Below are positions 23,881-40,980 of a stretch of 64,000 bases of DNA, one piece after another (position 1 is the stretch's first letter; each line of letters starts with the position of its first letter). The notes under the pieces are model-generated. The model was not told the DNA's origin. It made no database searches and worked only from the letters and a program-made list of their open reading frames with translations. Origin of the DNA: Rutidosis leptorrhynchoides (lineage: Eukaryota > Streptophyta > Magnoliopsida > Asterales > Asteraceae); the NCBI RefSeq assembly GCF_046630445.1, contig NC_092335.1, forward strand, positions 314,946,501 to 315,010,500, written 5' to 3'. A program made the position numbers and the translations under genes.

Positions 23881-24766
23881 ATTTGCTTTTCTACTGAAAT
23901 CCGTATATTAATTCACTTAAGCTATCTTCTCTGTGTTCTCAATATACTCGATCACCATGTAAATTACAATTGGGTTTCAGCCCAACCAACCAATAAATTC
24001 ACGGCCCATTTGTAAAACATAATCCTGATGGCCCAACAATTTAAGATCCTAGGCCCTCTAAATCACTTAAGGGTTTCGTTGATTTGCTTTTGGTGTTCGA
24101 TGAAAACAGAAAGACACAAGGGATTTGTAGCAGAAAGAAGAAAAAGAGAATGGTGGTTCTACATCTTCTTTCTCGGTCATCATTAACGTTTATCATCATC
24201 ATCTTCATCATGCCATAATCATAATCGTATTGATATTATATCATAATTATATCATAACCATCTCATACCATTATCTAAACATCATATTTCTATCATCATA
24301 CTATCATCATTATACGCCATCCCATACATCACCATGCGTATGATTTAATTTCCATCACCCTTTATTTTTTCTAGATCACAGCCCCACTATACCTCTATGT
24401 TAATAAAGACAGGCCCATCTATCTTGTGAGTTCGAGTCTGAAACAATCGATCAATTGAGGCTGGGAAAACAACCAAGTAGCTACCTAGTCACTTTCATAC
24501 TCCCACTTTAATCCCACCTTTTTCTTCTATAACGTCATCAACCACAAACCTATCTATGAAATTAAATTTAGCATTTGTATTATTTTATGTATTAGTGGGT
24601 AAAAAGGTCTCCATAATCATTCGGTTTATAGACACAAGTGGTAACTTTAATCAATTGCTATTTTTATAAAGACAAGTGGGTTATGTCATTGTGACTTTCG
24701 GTCCAAAAGTATAGCAGCTGTATATATATCCTCGTTTAAAGAATGTGAAGTAACTACACAAATACT

Positions 24767-25201
24767 CTATTCATTTAATATTAATGATTGTAGCAGAAAC
24801 AAAGAGTACAGCTGCAGTAACACTTTACGACTGCAATGAGTATAAATCAAATGGTTTGAAGGAGAATGAAGAAAAAAAAGTTTATCAGAAGTTGCAGCGA
24901 TTATCTGTTTACAGTTGAGAACGGCCATCAATTCAGCTGCAACAATAGTTTGTTTGAAACAGAATTTAAAGGAACAGAAAGAGAGAAAGGTGGTGGGTTT
25001 CGTTACCGTTTGAATAGAGTATAAGTGCAGTAGCAACAGTGAAGAAGTCGAGCACAAGGTTGCAGGTTCGCATGGTATTCTCGAACAATTTAAGAGAGAG
25101 AGGGAGTTGGTGTTTGTATAATAATAGAAGTAGATGTAAGTAGTGTGGTGGTGTTTGAGCTCGATGGTGGGTGAGTTTGGATTTTGGAACCGTAAACACA
25201 A
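24767..25201 (-). CDS. LTR-borne hypothetical ORF (144 codons)
   Basis: A sense-direction frame, identical to 33430-33864 in the other LTR because the LTRs are nearly identical. The composition is Ser-, Leu- and Thr-rich with no motif that I recognise. The equivalent part of the other family A LTRs has a different central module, so conservation cannot be shown. It may simply be leader sequence. Confidence 0.15.
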   Translation of the reverse strand: MCLRFQNPNSPTIELKHHHTTYIYFYYYTNTNSLSLLNCSRIPCEPATLCSTSSLLLLHLYSIQTVTKPTTFLSFCSFKFCFKQTIVAAELMAVLNCKQIIAATSDKLFFLHSPSNHLIYTHCSRKVLLQLYSLFLLQSLILNE

Positions 25202-25890
25202 GTATAAGGGGGTGATGGTGGGTGTTTCCTTTGTTGAACGAAAAATGAAAAAGAGAAGAGATAGAACGATGATTATGGTTTGTGGTTATGCATGATTTCC
25301 AAAATAAGGGTTTTCAAGAATGGATATTTGTATGAGAGACGTGTCTCATGAATGTGAAGATTGATGAGTTGATTCTTAGAACAAGATAAAAGGTGCAATA
25401 TAGTTGATTGATTGATTCTGTATCAAAATTGATTAATGGTTGTATTGTAGTGTGATCATGGACAATGTGATGGTGTTGTAATCCAATTCAATTCAACAAG
25501 TTATATTCGATCGTACAAGAAAACAAATATAAAAATAAAAGACGATGTCACTTGCTAACAGAATTTGGATTCTTTCAAGTGATTGAATCCATGATTGGTA
25601 CGAATTGGTGACAAAAAATCAACTAGTCTACAGGCTGAAAACGATTTACAATTGAATACCAATTTTATGTATATATATAATAAACCATATTTACGTATAT
25701 ATAATAGTATAAGTATTTGTATAATATAATTGTATTTTGTATACATATATGTATTTATATATAACTGAATTTGTATAGCTGTGTAACAAATATATCTATA
25801 TCTGTATATTAAATATATGAAGAAAAACATAATTATGTTAATTATACATGCATTAGTTTTTAATATTAAACTTATTAATAATAGTGAAAC

Positions 25891-25975
<85 letters not shown>
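25891..25975. repeat. (TAA)n microsatellite in A2 3' LTR
   Basis: TAA run. The sister LTR has a longer run at 34557-34655, so it expanded after insertion. Confidence 0.9.
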
Positions 25976-25978
<3 letters not shown>

Positions 25979-26554
25979 CAATGATAATAATGAAAATGAT
26001 AATAATATTAATAATACTAATACTACAATCATTTATATATAAAAATTTTGCATTTATAGATTATATATAACACTAATAATATTAATATTAATACTAAAAG
26101 TAATAATAATATTATTATAATAACTATTTATATGATTAATTCTAATATGTTGTTAAGTATGTATTATTCATATTATATAATATCATAATTTAATATTTGT
26201 ATATTTTGTACATGTCACATTATATTAGTTATTAATAGAAATCTTTTATATATTTATATCTATATAGATTCATAATAATATTATATATCCATCTATATAT
26301 ATTTATATATATTCATTGTAATAATAACTTAATTATATTGTTTGTTATTTTTATGTATACTTTATTAATTAAAAATATTATACATAAATATTTACACACA
26401 TTTGTTCGTGAATCATCGGGAGTGGTCGAAGTCAAATGAATATATGAACATCATTTCAAAATTTTCTAGACACAAGATTACAGACTTTGCTTATCGTATC
26501 GAAATCATATAAAGATTAAGTTTAAATTTGGTCGAAAATCTCCGGGTCATCACA

Positions 26555-26583
26555 GTACCTACCCGTTAAAGAAATTTCGTCCC
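26555..26583 (-). other. Polypurine tract region of A2
   Basis: Read on the minus strand it is AAATTTCTTTAACGGGTAGG followed by TACTG and then the LTR. It is identical in type to A1, A3 and element D. Confidence 0.65.
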
Positions 26584-26652
26584 GAAATTTGAGTGTGGTT
26601 GTCATGATTAACAATAAGAATGTCTCCATGACGAATATGAGTTGATAAAATA

Positions 26653-26759
<107 letters not shown>

Positions 26760-27096
26760 ACCATAGAGTAATGTGGATAATATGATTCGATTACTCGAAG
26801 TGGGTGAGTGAAGTTATCACAAAAGAGTGAAATGAGAGAGACAAGTTCCATCATAACTTTTGACTAGTCATGGTTGAATTCTAGAATTCAAGGGATTTAA
26901 ACAAAATCTTCGAAATCTAAAAGATTTGATTCTTCGGCGAATAAAGAAATTAAGATCACTATAATTAAATACGGCGATCTCCCTCGATTACTCTGTCTGT
27001 TATTTCCATTATAAATTAGATTCTTCCGTTCAATTATTCTCATCCTTCCTATACTTTCTTTCTTAGTTCATACATCCAAACGATTGTAAAAAAAAA

Positions 27097-27271
27097 ATGC
27101 TTAATCCAGTTCTGATCCTTGTCCTCATCCTTACTATCGCAACAATCATTCTCCTTTTTCCAACTTCCACCAGAGGAATCTGCTTTCTTCTACTTCGCCC
27201 TTGGGGTTATAATGTTTTTAATTCTCCCGTGTCTTTATGTTGCGATAAACATTGATATACACGATTTGTAA
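27097..27271 (+). pseudogene. Antisense two-TM microprotein of family A, A2 copy with +1 frameshift
   Basis: The start MLNPVLIL and the end up to the stop TAA match the A3 copy, but the segment is 175 bases instead of 174. One extra base at about 27158-27165 shifts the frame just before the LPPEE loop. A TATA-like TATAAATTA lies at 27010-27018, 87 bases upstream of the ATG. The break sits in the youngest copy, so the protein is not required in cis for movement, or it was lost after insertion. Confidence 0.5.
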
Positions 27272-27542
27272 TTTATGTGTTGTTATCGGGCTTTATATTC
27301 TCCCTTATATTTCGAAGCTCTATGCTTTTGTTTTCTCTTCCCGACTTCAAGTCAAGTGAATACTGGTCCAGAATTTGTAGATATAGAGTTTTGAATGATC
27401 ATAATATTCTAAGCAGGAAGGAACGTGATAGCACGATTTGATTTTTAAATTTATCAACATCACAGAAGATAGAACCATCAAGAATATATTTTCTTGATTT
27501 GTTCAGAAGTTAAGTAGAATGAAAGAGTTATGTAACATGACA

Positions 27543-27637
27543 CATGATGACGTTATGACCTGTGAATCATCATGTCCCATTAGAAACTCAGCATGACTTA
27601 CTGTAATATAATCACGTTGATCAAGTGTCATTATATT
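27543..27637. other. Twin-palindrome block of A2
   Basis: Hairpin CATGATGA / TCATCATG at 27543-27574, and a 33-bp palindrome at 27605-27637 centred on TTGATCAA. The order is the same as in A1 and A3 when read on one strand. Confidence 0.5.
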
Positions 27638-28196
27638 ATACTAACTCATGCATCAGTTCCCAACATTACTTCAATAACATTCATATTTTAAGCTCGAAAG
27701 TTTACAGAATATAGAAACTAACAGTTTCTATATGATGTAATACTGATAACACGAAGAGATTAATGATTTCAGATAATAATAGTTATAAAAATATCTCCAG
27801 AAATATGAAGGATATTTATAATGAAAGATACGATAATATCTCGGAATATCTAAGATCAGAGGATGATAGAAACTATTGTCTGCAAGGGTTTAGAGTAAGG
27901 AGCAAGATATTCACTAAAGACTTTAGCAGACATTGAATCATTTGGATTCTTTGAAGTCAAATTTATTCTTTGTGATTTGTCCACGGCTTTCTTCATAGTT
28001 TCGCATAATCTGCTTTTCGGTACTAAATTTTCTATTGACTGTTTCCAATATAATGATACACATGAAGCACGAAGAGGTATATAATTTCGGACGAGAATAT
28101 TTATGAAAATATCCTCAGAAATATCGAAGATATTGATGATGATATTTTGGAGTTTCTAAGTTCGATGGTTGATGGAGAAATATTTTCCGCAAGATT

Positions 28197-28379
28197 TTAA
28201 CATGACTTCGGAGCAAGATATTCTCTAAAGATTTCAACGGATCCAGAATTACCTGAATCTTTTGAATATAGGGTTTGGTCCTTGTATTTGTCCTTGGTCT
28301 CCTTCATGGGTAGCTCAATCTGTTTTTCAATACCCAATTTTCTATCGAGCGTTCCTAACACTCCTTTCTTTATCATCAA
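28197..28379 (-). pseudogene. Family A small sense ORF, A2 copies (tandem)
   Basis: A 60-codon frame related to the 88-aa frame of A3 through the start and the REYLAP end. A second related stretch lies downstream at about 27885-28040 (MKKAVDKSQRINLTSK, SEYLAP), so A2 holds two tandem versions. Neither is complete. Confidence 0.35.
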
Positions 28380-28613
28380 ACTTTTGGCCGTTTAGACCAT
28401 CTACCATTTTTTCATTTCCTCTGTATTTAATGCTATGATATCTGAATCATCGGTTATTAATCCGAGGTGGTTTCAGAAGAATTGTGTTTTTAGATGATTA
28501 AACGCTGATGGTAATATGGTGGAATATGAAAGGTTCCCTGGTAACAATAAAAGAGCACGCGTATATATCAACGTTATAATAAGGTTGTTTCGTACAAAAA
28601 GTCGAAGTTGTCT

Positions 28614-28655
28614 TGCTGGAGCTGTGACAAAATTGGCTATTTTGAAAGGAATTAT
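28614..28655 (+). other. Antisense zinc-knuckle-like motif
   Basis: The translation CWSCDKIGYFERNY resembles a Gag CCHC knuckle, with Tyr in place of His and of the last Cys. Related stretches occur antisense in A1 (9186-9231, minus) and A3 (41417-41459). All three have Tyr at the His place, so the motif was probably lost before these copies spread. It could be chance. Confidence 0.25.
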
Positions 28656-29603
28656 AAAGCTATTTTAGGTAATAATAACGTCAAAGGAGCTAGCACAGAT
28701 ATGTGTTAAATGTTTGCTCAGGTTTCGAGTGTTTTCAGGTGCATAACTATATGTATCAATCTTTTCTTCCGTAGATGCAGTGCGGTTGGTTCATCCTCAC
28801 AATTGAGGTGTTTTCAAGAATCATGAAAGGTTTAAACGCAGATTGTAATTGTCAAGATACAAATGAGGTTTAAGATGAAATCAAGTGGCAATTTGAAGAA
28901 TTGTTTAGTTTCATATGTTATAATCAATATTTTAATTCATTTTAATTGTCCAATAATATTAGTCCACAGTCGATAGTCCACAGTTGACAGTCCAATAATT
29001 CATATATAGTTTAATTTATTATATTCGAATTAATTAATACGTGTCATGACTCGTGTACATGTCTCAGACTCGATCACAACTCAAAGTATATATATTATTG
29101 TAGAATCAACCTCAACCCTGTATAGAGAACTCGATCATTACTGCATATAGAGTGTCTATGGTGATTCCAAATAATATATATAGATGCGTCGATATGATAT
29201 GTCAAAACCTTGTATACGTGTCCCGATATTTAAAGTGCGTAAAATAAATAACAGACATTAAATGACAATAAATAAAATTGCGAGAATATAAATTGCGATA
29301 ATTAAATTGCGATAAGTAAAATGTAATCAGTTAACTAGAAACAGTTAGCGTGGATTCTTAACAAAATTCCAATTAGTTAAATCGTTTGTTTCTAACAACT
29401 TTTATTTTGTCCAATGTTTTCTTTATTATGCCACTTGTTGGATTATGACAAGTCAAAATCCAAATATGAAATTGAATAAAAATGGTTATTCTGCGGTGAA
29501 CGGATTCGTATATCTGTAGATGTAATTAGGATAGTAAATGAATGTTGAATCAGATTCTAAGAATGTACAGTATAACTTATTAAAGTGAAATCTAAATATT
29601 CCT

Positions 29604-29620
29604 CGGGTATTACCTACCCG
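29604..29620 (-). other. Second polypurine-tract-like hairpin, A2 copy
   Basis: Same CGGGTA / TACCCG hairpin as 8713-8729, read on the minus strand. Confidence 0.45.
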
Positions 29621-29899
29621 TTAAAATATTTTCACCATTAACAGTTTGTACGAAAGAATTTTTAATTACAATCTTTATGAAAATATACTTACATATATAT
29701 TTTCTTCAGATGTAATCATGGATTTAATGAGTCAATATGATATTAACTCATTTGAGTTACCGTTAGAACAAGAATATATAATCTCTAAAACATTAGAGAT
29801 TACATAATTGCCATGTCGAACGAAGATATTTAATGTAGAACGTCATGTAGAACGATGATTATGCTCGAGGTACAGAACGAGATGTTGAGGCATGTGATA

Positions 29900-30512
29900 T
29901 TGAAACTTGAGTTGTTGGTGGTATTGGTGTTGTTACTGATGGTACTATTAGTGCCGGTGATGTTGCTGAAGCTGGTACGTTTTGCACCATATTTCTCAAC
30001 TTTATTACTCGAGCGCGAAGTTTGTTGACTTCTTCCATTACTCCACGATGATTGTCGGTCGGAATAAGCGGATGAATAAGGTTTAGAATCGTAGATAGAA
30101 TATAATCATATCAAGCTACTCTGGAATTGATGGTGAAAATGCTGTTTCGGATTTATTCACCGGTAAGTGCTTCAGGTTCCTCGCCAAGAGGTGAATTCGG
30201 TTAGTGGAAGGGATCGCCTTCTGCGCGTCTCCATTGATTAAGTCAACTACAAACCCATCAGATGAATTGGTTGATTCATTCTGGTGGCACTGCTTTCGGA
30301 GCTTAGGTGAAACTCCAAATCGGAATAGCTGTCGGAATCCGAGGGATTCGAACTGGTTGAGGGATTCGTCTCGTACGATCAGATAAATGATTTTTGATAA
30401 GAAATAGATTATAAGATGTAGATTAGTAACCTTCAATACATAATTTACATATGCATATATAATACTAAAATCCCATAAGTTACGGAGGAATCTACAGAAA
30501 ATGTCAGGCAAA
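29900..30512 (-). pseudogene. Decayed counterpart of the A1 144-aa sense ORF
   Basis: Nucleotide blocks including GAAGAAGTCAACAAACTTCG and CGACAATCATCG align with 7500-7560 of A1, but stops and shifts break the frame. This argues against current function of that ORF. Confidence 0.4.
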
Positions 30513-30787
30513 GTTTACAATAACAGATACGCTAAGATATGAGTTAGTAGATATGCTAAGATATGAATTTTGTCTATACACTAATCTTGCAATCAATGCA
30601 ATAAGATGTGTCTAGACTAAGGATGATAAGCAAGTGATTCTCTAAGAATGATAAGCAGGTAATTTTCGACACGAAATGATAAGCAAAACTTTTGACATGC
30701 AGACACGGTCGAAGTCCAGACTCACTAATGCATCCTAATGACTATCAGTTAGACACACTAATGCAAGACCCGGTTCGCTAAGACCAC

Positions 30788-30801
30788 CGCTCTGATACCA
30801 A
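30788..30801 (-). other. Primer-binding site of A2 (tRNA-iMet type)
   Basis: TTGGTATCAGAGCG on the minus strand, one base after the 5' LTR terminus GGGTCCTTTCA. TGGTATCAGAGC is the well-known complement of the 3' end of plant initiator tRNA-Met. Confidence 0.85.
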
Positions 30802-30802
30802 C

Positions 30803-35236
<4,434 letters not shown>

Positions 35237-35241
35237 TCATT

Positions 35242-38012
35242 GGTCCGCAGTATGATTTACAATATAAGATATCATCCTGGATGATATACATTGGTGCTCG
35301 TTCTCTTACTAAGCGGGCTTCGCGACCATCATCTGGCAGAATATCACTGCGGATATATTGTAGAATTGGGTCCATCCAATTTTGCTGTTCTTCTGTAACA
35401 GATGCAACCATTAAGTCACTATCTATTGATTTACTTGGTAATTCCTCAACCCATACTTGTTTTTGAAAGTGCGAGAATGTTAAAGCAGCCAATTTGCTCA
35501 ACGCATCCGCCTTTTTGTTTTGGCTTCTTGGCACTTGCGCGAGTTCGAAATGCTCAAATCGCACTGCCATTTCTTTCAATAACTGCAAGTATTTCTGCAT
35601 AGAGGGATCATGCGCATCAAAAGATCCATTAAACTGATTCGCTACTAGCTGCGAATCCGTAAATGCACGCAACTTAACAATATTCATTTTTCGCGCAATA
35701 TTTAAACCTGCAAGCAATGCCTCATATTCTGCCTCATTGTTTGTTACGTCAAAATTAAATCGCAGAGCGTAAGTATGCTCTTCACCGCTTGAACTTGCCA
35801 AAACCAAACTCGCCCCTGCACCTTCTGCACACGAAGCACCATCAGTAAATAAATCCCAAGTTTCACCGTGTTCAGGTTTTAGTGCGGTTCGCTCGTTAAT
35901 CACCTTCAACTCTCCAGACAGTTCAGCGAGATAATCCGCCATAACTTGTCCTTTTTCAGCGCTACGCAGAAGGTAAGATATTTGATAAGCACCTAATTCT
36001 ACCACCCATAATGCGAGTCTACCAGATATCTCTGGCTTTGTTAAGACTTGCCTGATTGGTAGATTAGTTAATACATGCACGGGATGCCCTTGAAAATATC
36101 TTCGTAGCCTTCACGTTGTTAAAATGAGCGCATACACAAACTTTTCAATCGGCGCATAGTTTATTTCACTCCTCGTAAGAGCTTTACTAACAAAATACAT
36201 TGGCTTTTGTATTTTGTTCCTTTCCACGATCGAAACTGAGACAAAAGCTTCGTTTGCTACTGAGATATAAAGATAAAGAGTTTCGCCATGAACCGGCGAT
36301 GTTAGTGTAGGCAAAGTTTTTAACAACTTTTTCATCTCCCGAAATGCAGATTCTGCTTCGCTGGACCAAACAAAATTCTTTTGCTTCAAGCAACTTTTTA
36401 AGGTTTTGAAAAATGGCAACTGCCTTTCCACGGATTTAGACAAGAAACGCGTTAATGCGGCTAGCTTTCCCGTCAAACTTTGCACTTCTTTGACCATTTT
36501 TGGTGCGGTCATATTTTCTATAGCCGCGATCTTTTTTGGATTAGCTTGAATACCTTGTTCTGTAACAAGATATCCCAAAAATTTCCCTTCCGTTTCGCCA
36601 AAACTACATTTTAGCGGATTAAGCTTCATGTTTATTTTTCGCAGTCTGTCAAATGTTTCACGCATATCTTCAATGATTCGCTCTTACGTCGTACTTTTGA
36701 TGACTAAATCATCTACATAAGCTTCAAGATTACGCCCTATTTGTTTATCAAACGCGGTATCAATCAACCGTTGATATCTCGCGCCTGCATTGATTAAACC
36801 GAAAGGCATCATGATATAACAATATATGCCTTTGCCCGTATGAAATGTGGTTTTATCTGCGTCTTCTTGGGCCATAGGAATCTGATGATATCCTCTTGCC
36901 ACGTCCAAAAAACATTTATATGGAAAAGCATGTAAAGATTCCACTTTCAGATCAATTTCTGGAAGCGGATGGTTATCCTTGGGGCACGCTTTATTCAAAT
37001 CTTTGTAATCAATACACATTCTCCAAGAACCATCAGGTTTTTTCACCAATACTGGATTTGCAATCCATGATTGGTATTGGACTTCGCGCAAAATTCCGGC
37101 TCTCACCAATTTTGTTACTTCTTCACACAACCATTTTACGCGGTCTGGGGCCATACCCCTTCGCTTTTGCACTACGGGTTTTAGAGCTGGATTCACATTA
37201 AGCCTGTGTTCCGCAATATGACGCGGAACACCAGTCATATCGTTTTCGCACCAGGAAAAAACATCCATATACTGGACAAGTAATTGCACAATTTGCTTTC
37301 TAGTATCTGCACTAACAATACGTCCTACTTTGATTTTCTGCTCTGGATATGCGGAATTAATTATTTCCATAGCATCCGCACCATCAACAGGTTCTTGTCC
37401 TGCGGTTTTTACATTAACAGCCGCACAAATAGGCATAATGCTCATTGAACATACTGTGGCGACTCCCTTATATGTTGGAAACTTAATCATGCCATGAATT
37501 GTGGATGGGACAATTCCAAATTTACTTATAGCGGTTCTTCCCAGCAGCATGTTATAGCGAGAAGAGGCTCGCATAACATAAAAATCTAATCGCGCTTGTC
37601 ACACCAAAGCGTCATCATTAACATCAGCTAACTCGATGTTTAATGGCAGAACACCTATAGGTAATGAAGATTCTCCTGCAAAACCGGTTAGCAAAACTGC
37701 GGTTGTTTGCAGGTTTGTTTTAATACTTTTAGGCAATTGAGCAAAGCATTGTTCGTAAATAATATCGACGCTACTGCCGTTATCGACATGGACTTTCATG
37801 ACTGTGATGTCAGCTTCCACGATTTTGCACGATACTACTATCGGCATTTCAGAAAAATCATTGCTCTGCATTTTCGGGAAGCTTATTGGCGCAAATTGCC
37901 AATTATAATACATTTTAGCGGACTTTCGCTTTTTTCCTCTTTTATAGGCATTCGCTCGCACAGCGACTACTACATCACTGTTATTTCCAATATTACTCAT
38001 TATTCTAAGCAA
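35242..38012 (-). pseudogene. Protease, reverse transcriptase and RNase H of element B
   Basis: One reading frame runs through with three stops (TGA 37601-37599, TAA 36686-36684, TGA 36113-36111) and no shift. Protease has VHVDNGSSVDI with the Asp-Asn-Gly active site. Reverse transcriptase has KPDGSWRMCIDYKDLN, MMPFGL and the catalytic AYVDDLVIKS. The following connection domain has FLGYLVTEQGI. RNase H of the extra (archaeal-like) type has FTDGAS, NNEAEYEALLAG, TDSQLVANQ and KKADALSKLA, holding the acidic residues. It copies the element RNA into DNA. The two TGA codons sit where relatives have Arg, consistent with CGA-to-TGA change. The frame ends at the A2 insertion at 35241 and resumes at 22121. 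No gag precedes it. Confidence 0.9.
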
Positions 38013-38146
38013 TCAAGCAATTCACTGCCGATTTTAGATGTATGCACCTGCAAATCATCACAACAAAAACACGATTGAAATTAAACCGTCGAATTAATTG
38101 TTTTAACGGCATAAAACAAAATTTTTTCAGTTTAATTCGTAAAACG
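38013..38146 (-). other. Leader of element B without gag
   Basis: Only about 130 bp lies between primer site and protease frame. A related intact element would have a gag of well over 1 kb here, so an internal deletion is inferred. Confidence 0.5.
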
Positions 38147-38166
38147 AGTCCCACGGATGGTGCCAA
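38147..38166 (-). other. Primer-binding site of element B
   Basis: TTGGCACCATCCGTGGGACT on the minus strand, one base after the 5' LTR. It resembles the TTGGCGCC-type primer site of Tat-group elements. Confidence 0.6.
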
Positions 38167-38167
38167 T

Positions 38168-39577
<1,410 letters not shown>

Positions 39578-39931
39578 ATAACTACCCGTTAAAGAAATTT
39601 GGTCCCGAAAATTGATTAGGATGGTCATGACTGACAATAAGTATGTTTTCATGATGCATACGAGCTAGAAATTAGTGTTTTATCATCAATGTGTAATATG
39701 GATAAAACAATTCATTTTGTGAAGAGTACGAGTGAAGCTATCACAAAAGAGTGAAATGAGTAAATGTAGATTCATCTTAACCGGTGATGTAGTCACGGTT
39801 GATTTCTGGAATTTAAGAAATTTAGAGAAAATCTTCGTGATAAGATTTGGTTCTTCGGTAATTAAGGAAATTAGGATCCTTTTCGGTTAAATGTGGTTAT
39901 CAGCCCTGATTGCCCTATCGTATATTTTAAC

Positions 39932-39940
39932 TATAAATTA
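39932..39940 (+). promoter_or_regulatory. TATA box of the family A antisense gene
   Basis: TATAAATTA followed by CCTCTTCCGTTCC. The same TATAAATTA with TTCTTCCGTTC follows at 27010-27018 in A2. Conservation of both box and initiator-like region supports a real promoter. Confidence 0.5.
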
Positions 39941-40012
39941 ACCTCTTCCGTTCCATTACTTTCACCATTTCAATACTTTCTTTCTTAATTCCTATTTCTA
40001 AGAATTGTGAAA

Positions 40013-40186
40013 ATGCTTAATCCAGTTCTAATCCTTGATATTTTCTTGGTTATCGTATCAATCACTTTTCTTTTTCAACTACCACCAGAGAAATCTGTTT
40101 ACTTCTACTATTACCTTGGGGTGATACTATTCTTAATTCTACCGTGTCTTTATATTGCTATTTGTATTAATATCCATGGTTTGTAA
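40013..40186 (+). CDS. Antisense two-TM microprotein of family A, A3 copy (57 aa, intact)
   Basis: The frame runs from ATG 40013 to TAA 40184-40186. It begins MLNPVLILDI, has a first hydrophobic segment to about residue 22, a QLPPEKS loop, aromatic residues (VYFYYYLG) and a second segment around LFLILPCLYIAIC. The length equals the A1 copy exactly. Third-position changes are frequent while hydrophobic character and the LPPE, YFYY, LG and LPCL residues stay. TATAAATTA at 39932-39940 lies about 80 bases upstream. The gene runs from near the 3' LTR into the element, opposite to it, as the antisense ORF of element B does. I recognise no homologue. A small membrane protein made by the element is the inference. 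Confidence 0.6.
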   Translation: MLNPVLILDIFLVIVSITFLFQLPPEKSVYFYYYLGVILFLILPCLYIAICINIHGL

Positions 40187-40457
40187 GCTCCGTGTTGTTA
40201 TTGGGCTTTATATTTTCTCTTATATTTTGGAGCTCTTTGCCTTTTTATTCTCTTCTCGACATCTAGTAAAGCGAGTAATGGTCCAGAATTCGTAAGTATG
40301 GAGTTTCGAATGAACTTAATGTTCTAAAAAAGAAAGAACGTAATAACACGATTTGATTTGTCAAATTACCAGAATCACTGAGAACAGAACTATCAAGAAT
40401 ATATATTCTTAATATGTTCAGAAGTTAAGCAGAATGAAATAGTTATGTAACATGGCA

Positions 40458-40552
40458 CATGATGACGTTATGATCTGTGAATCATCATGTCCCGTTAGAA
40501 ACTCAGCATGACTTACTATAATATAATCACGTTGATCAAGTGTCATTATATT
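40458..40552. other. Twin-palindrome block of A3
   Basis: CATGATGA / TCATCATG hairpin at 40458-40489 and the 33-bp palindrome at 40520-40552, same spacing as A2. Confidence 0.5.
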
Positions 40553-40713
40553 ATACTAACCCATGCTTCAATTCCCAACACTACTTCATTAACATTCATA
40601 TTTTAAGTTCGAATTTTTTAGAATTTAGAAATTAAAACAGTTTCCATTATGATGTAACGCTGATATTGCGAAGAGATAAATGATTTCAGATAAGAATAGT
40701 TATGAAAATATCT

Positions 40714-40980
40714 TCAGAAATATCGAGAATATTTATAATGAAAGATTCGATGATATCTTAGAATTTCTACTATCGATGGATGATGAAGAAGATTTGCCCA
40801 CAAATGTTTAGAGTTAGGAGCAAGATATTCGTTAATAACTTCAGCAGACACTGAATCATTTAGATACTTTGAAGGCAGATTTAGTCTTTGTGATTTGTCT
40901 ACAGCCTCCTTCATGGATTGCTCAATTCGTTTTCCAGTTCCAACTTTTCTGAGTTTTGCCAACACACTATTCTTTATCAT
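40714..40980 (-). CDS. Family A small sense ORF (88 aa)
   Basis: The longest intact version of a frame seen in three family A copies. It is basic at the start (KLRKVGTGKRIEQSMKEA), then polar (NLPSKYLNDSVSAEVINEYL), with an aromatic basic tail (HRIFHYKYSRYF). There are no recognised motifs. A1 has one stop in it, and A2 has two shortened tandem versions. Whether it encodes a protein or is a conserved RNA segment is open. Confidence 0.35.
   Translation of the reverse strand: MIKNSVLAKLRKVGTGKRIEQSMKEAVDKSQRLNLPSKYLNDSVSAEVINEYLAPNSKHLWANLLHHPSIVEILRYHRIFHYKYSRYF

Noticed and set aside
24767..25201. LTR 144-codon frame as a strong gene candidate because two identical copies exist
   Set aside because: The two copies are the LTR pair of one recent insertion, so identity shows nothing about selection. 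It is kept only as a low-confidence feature.
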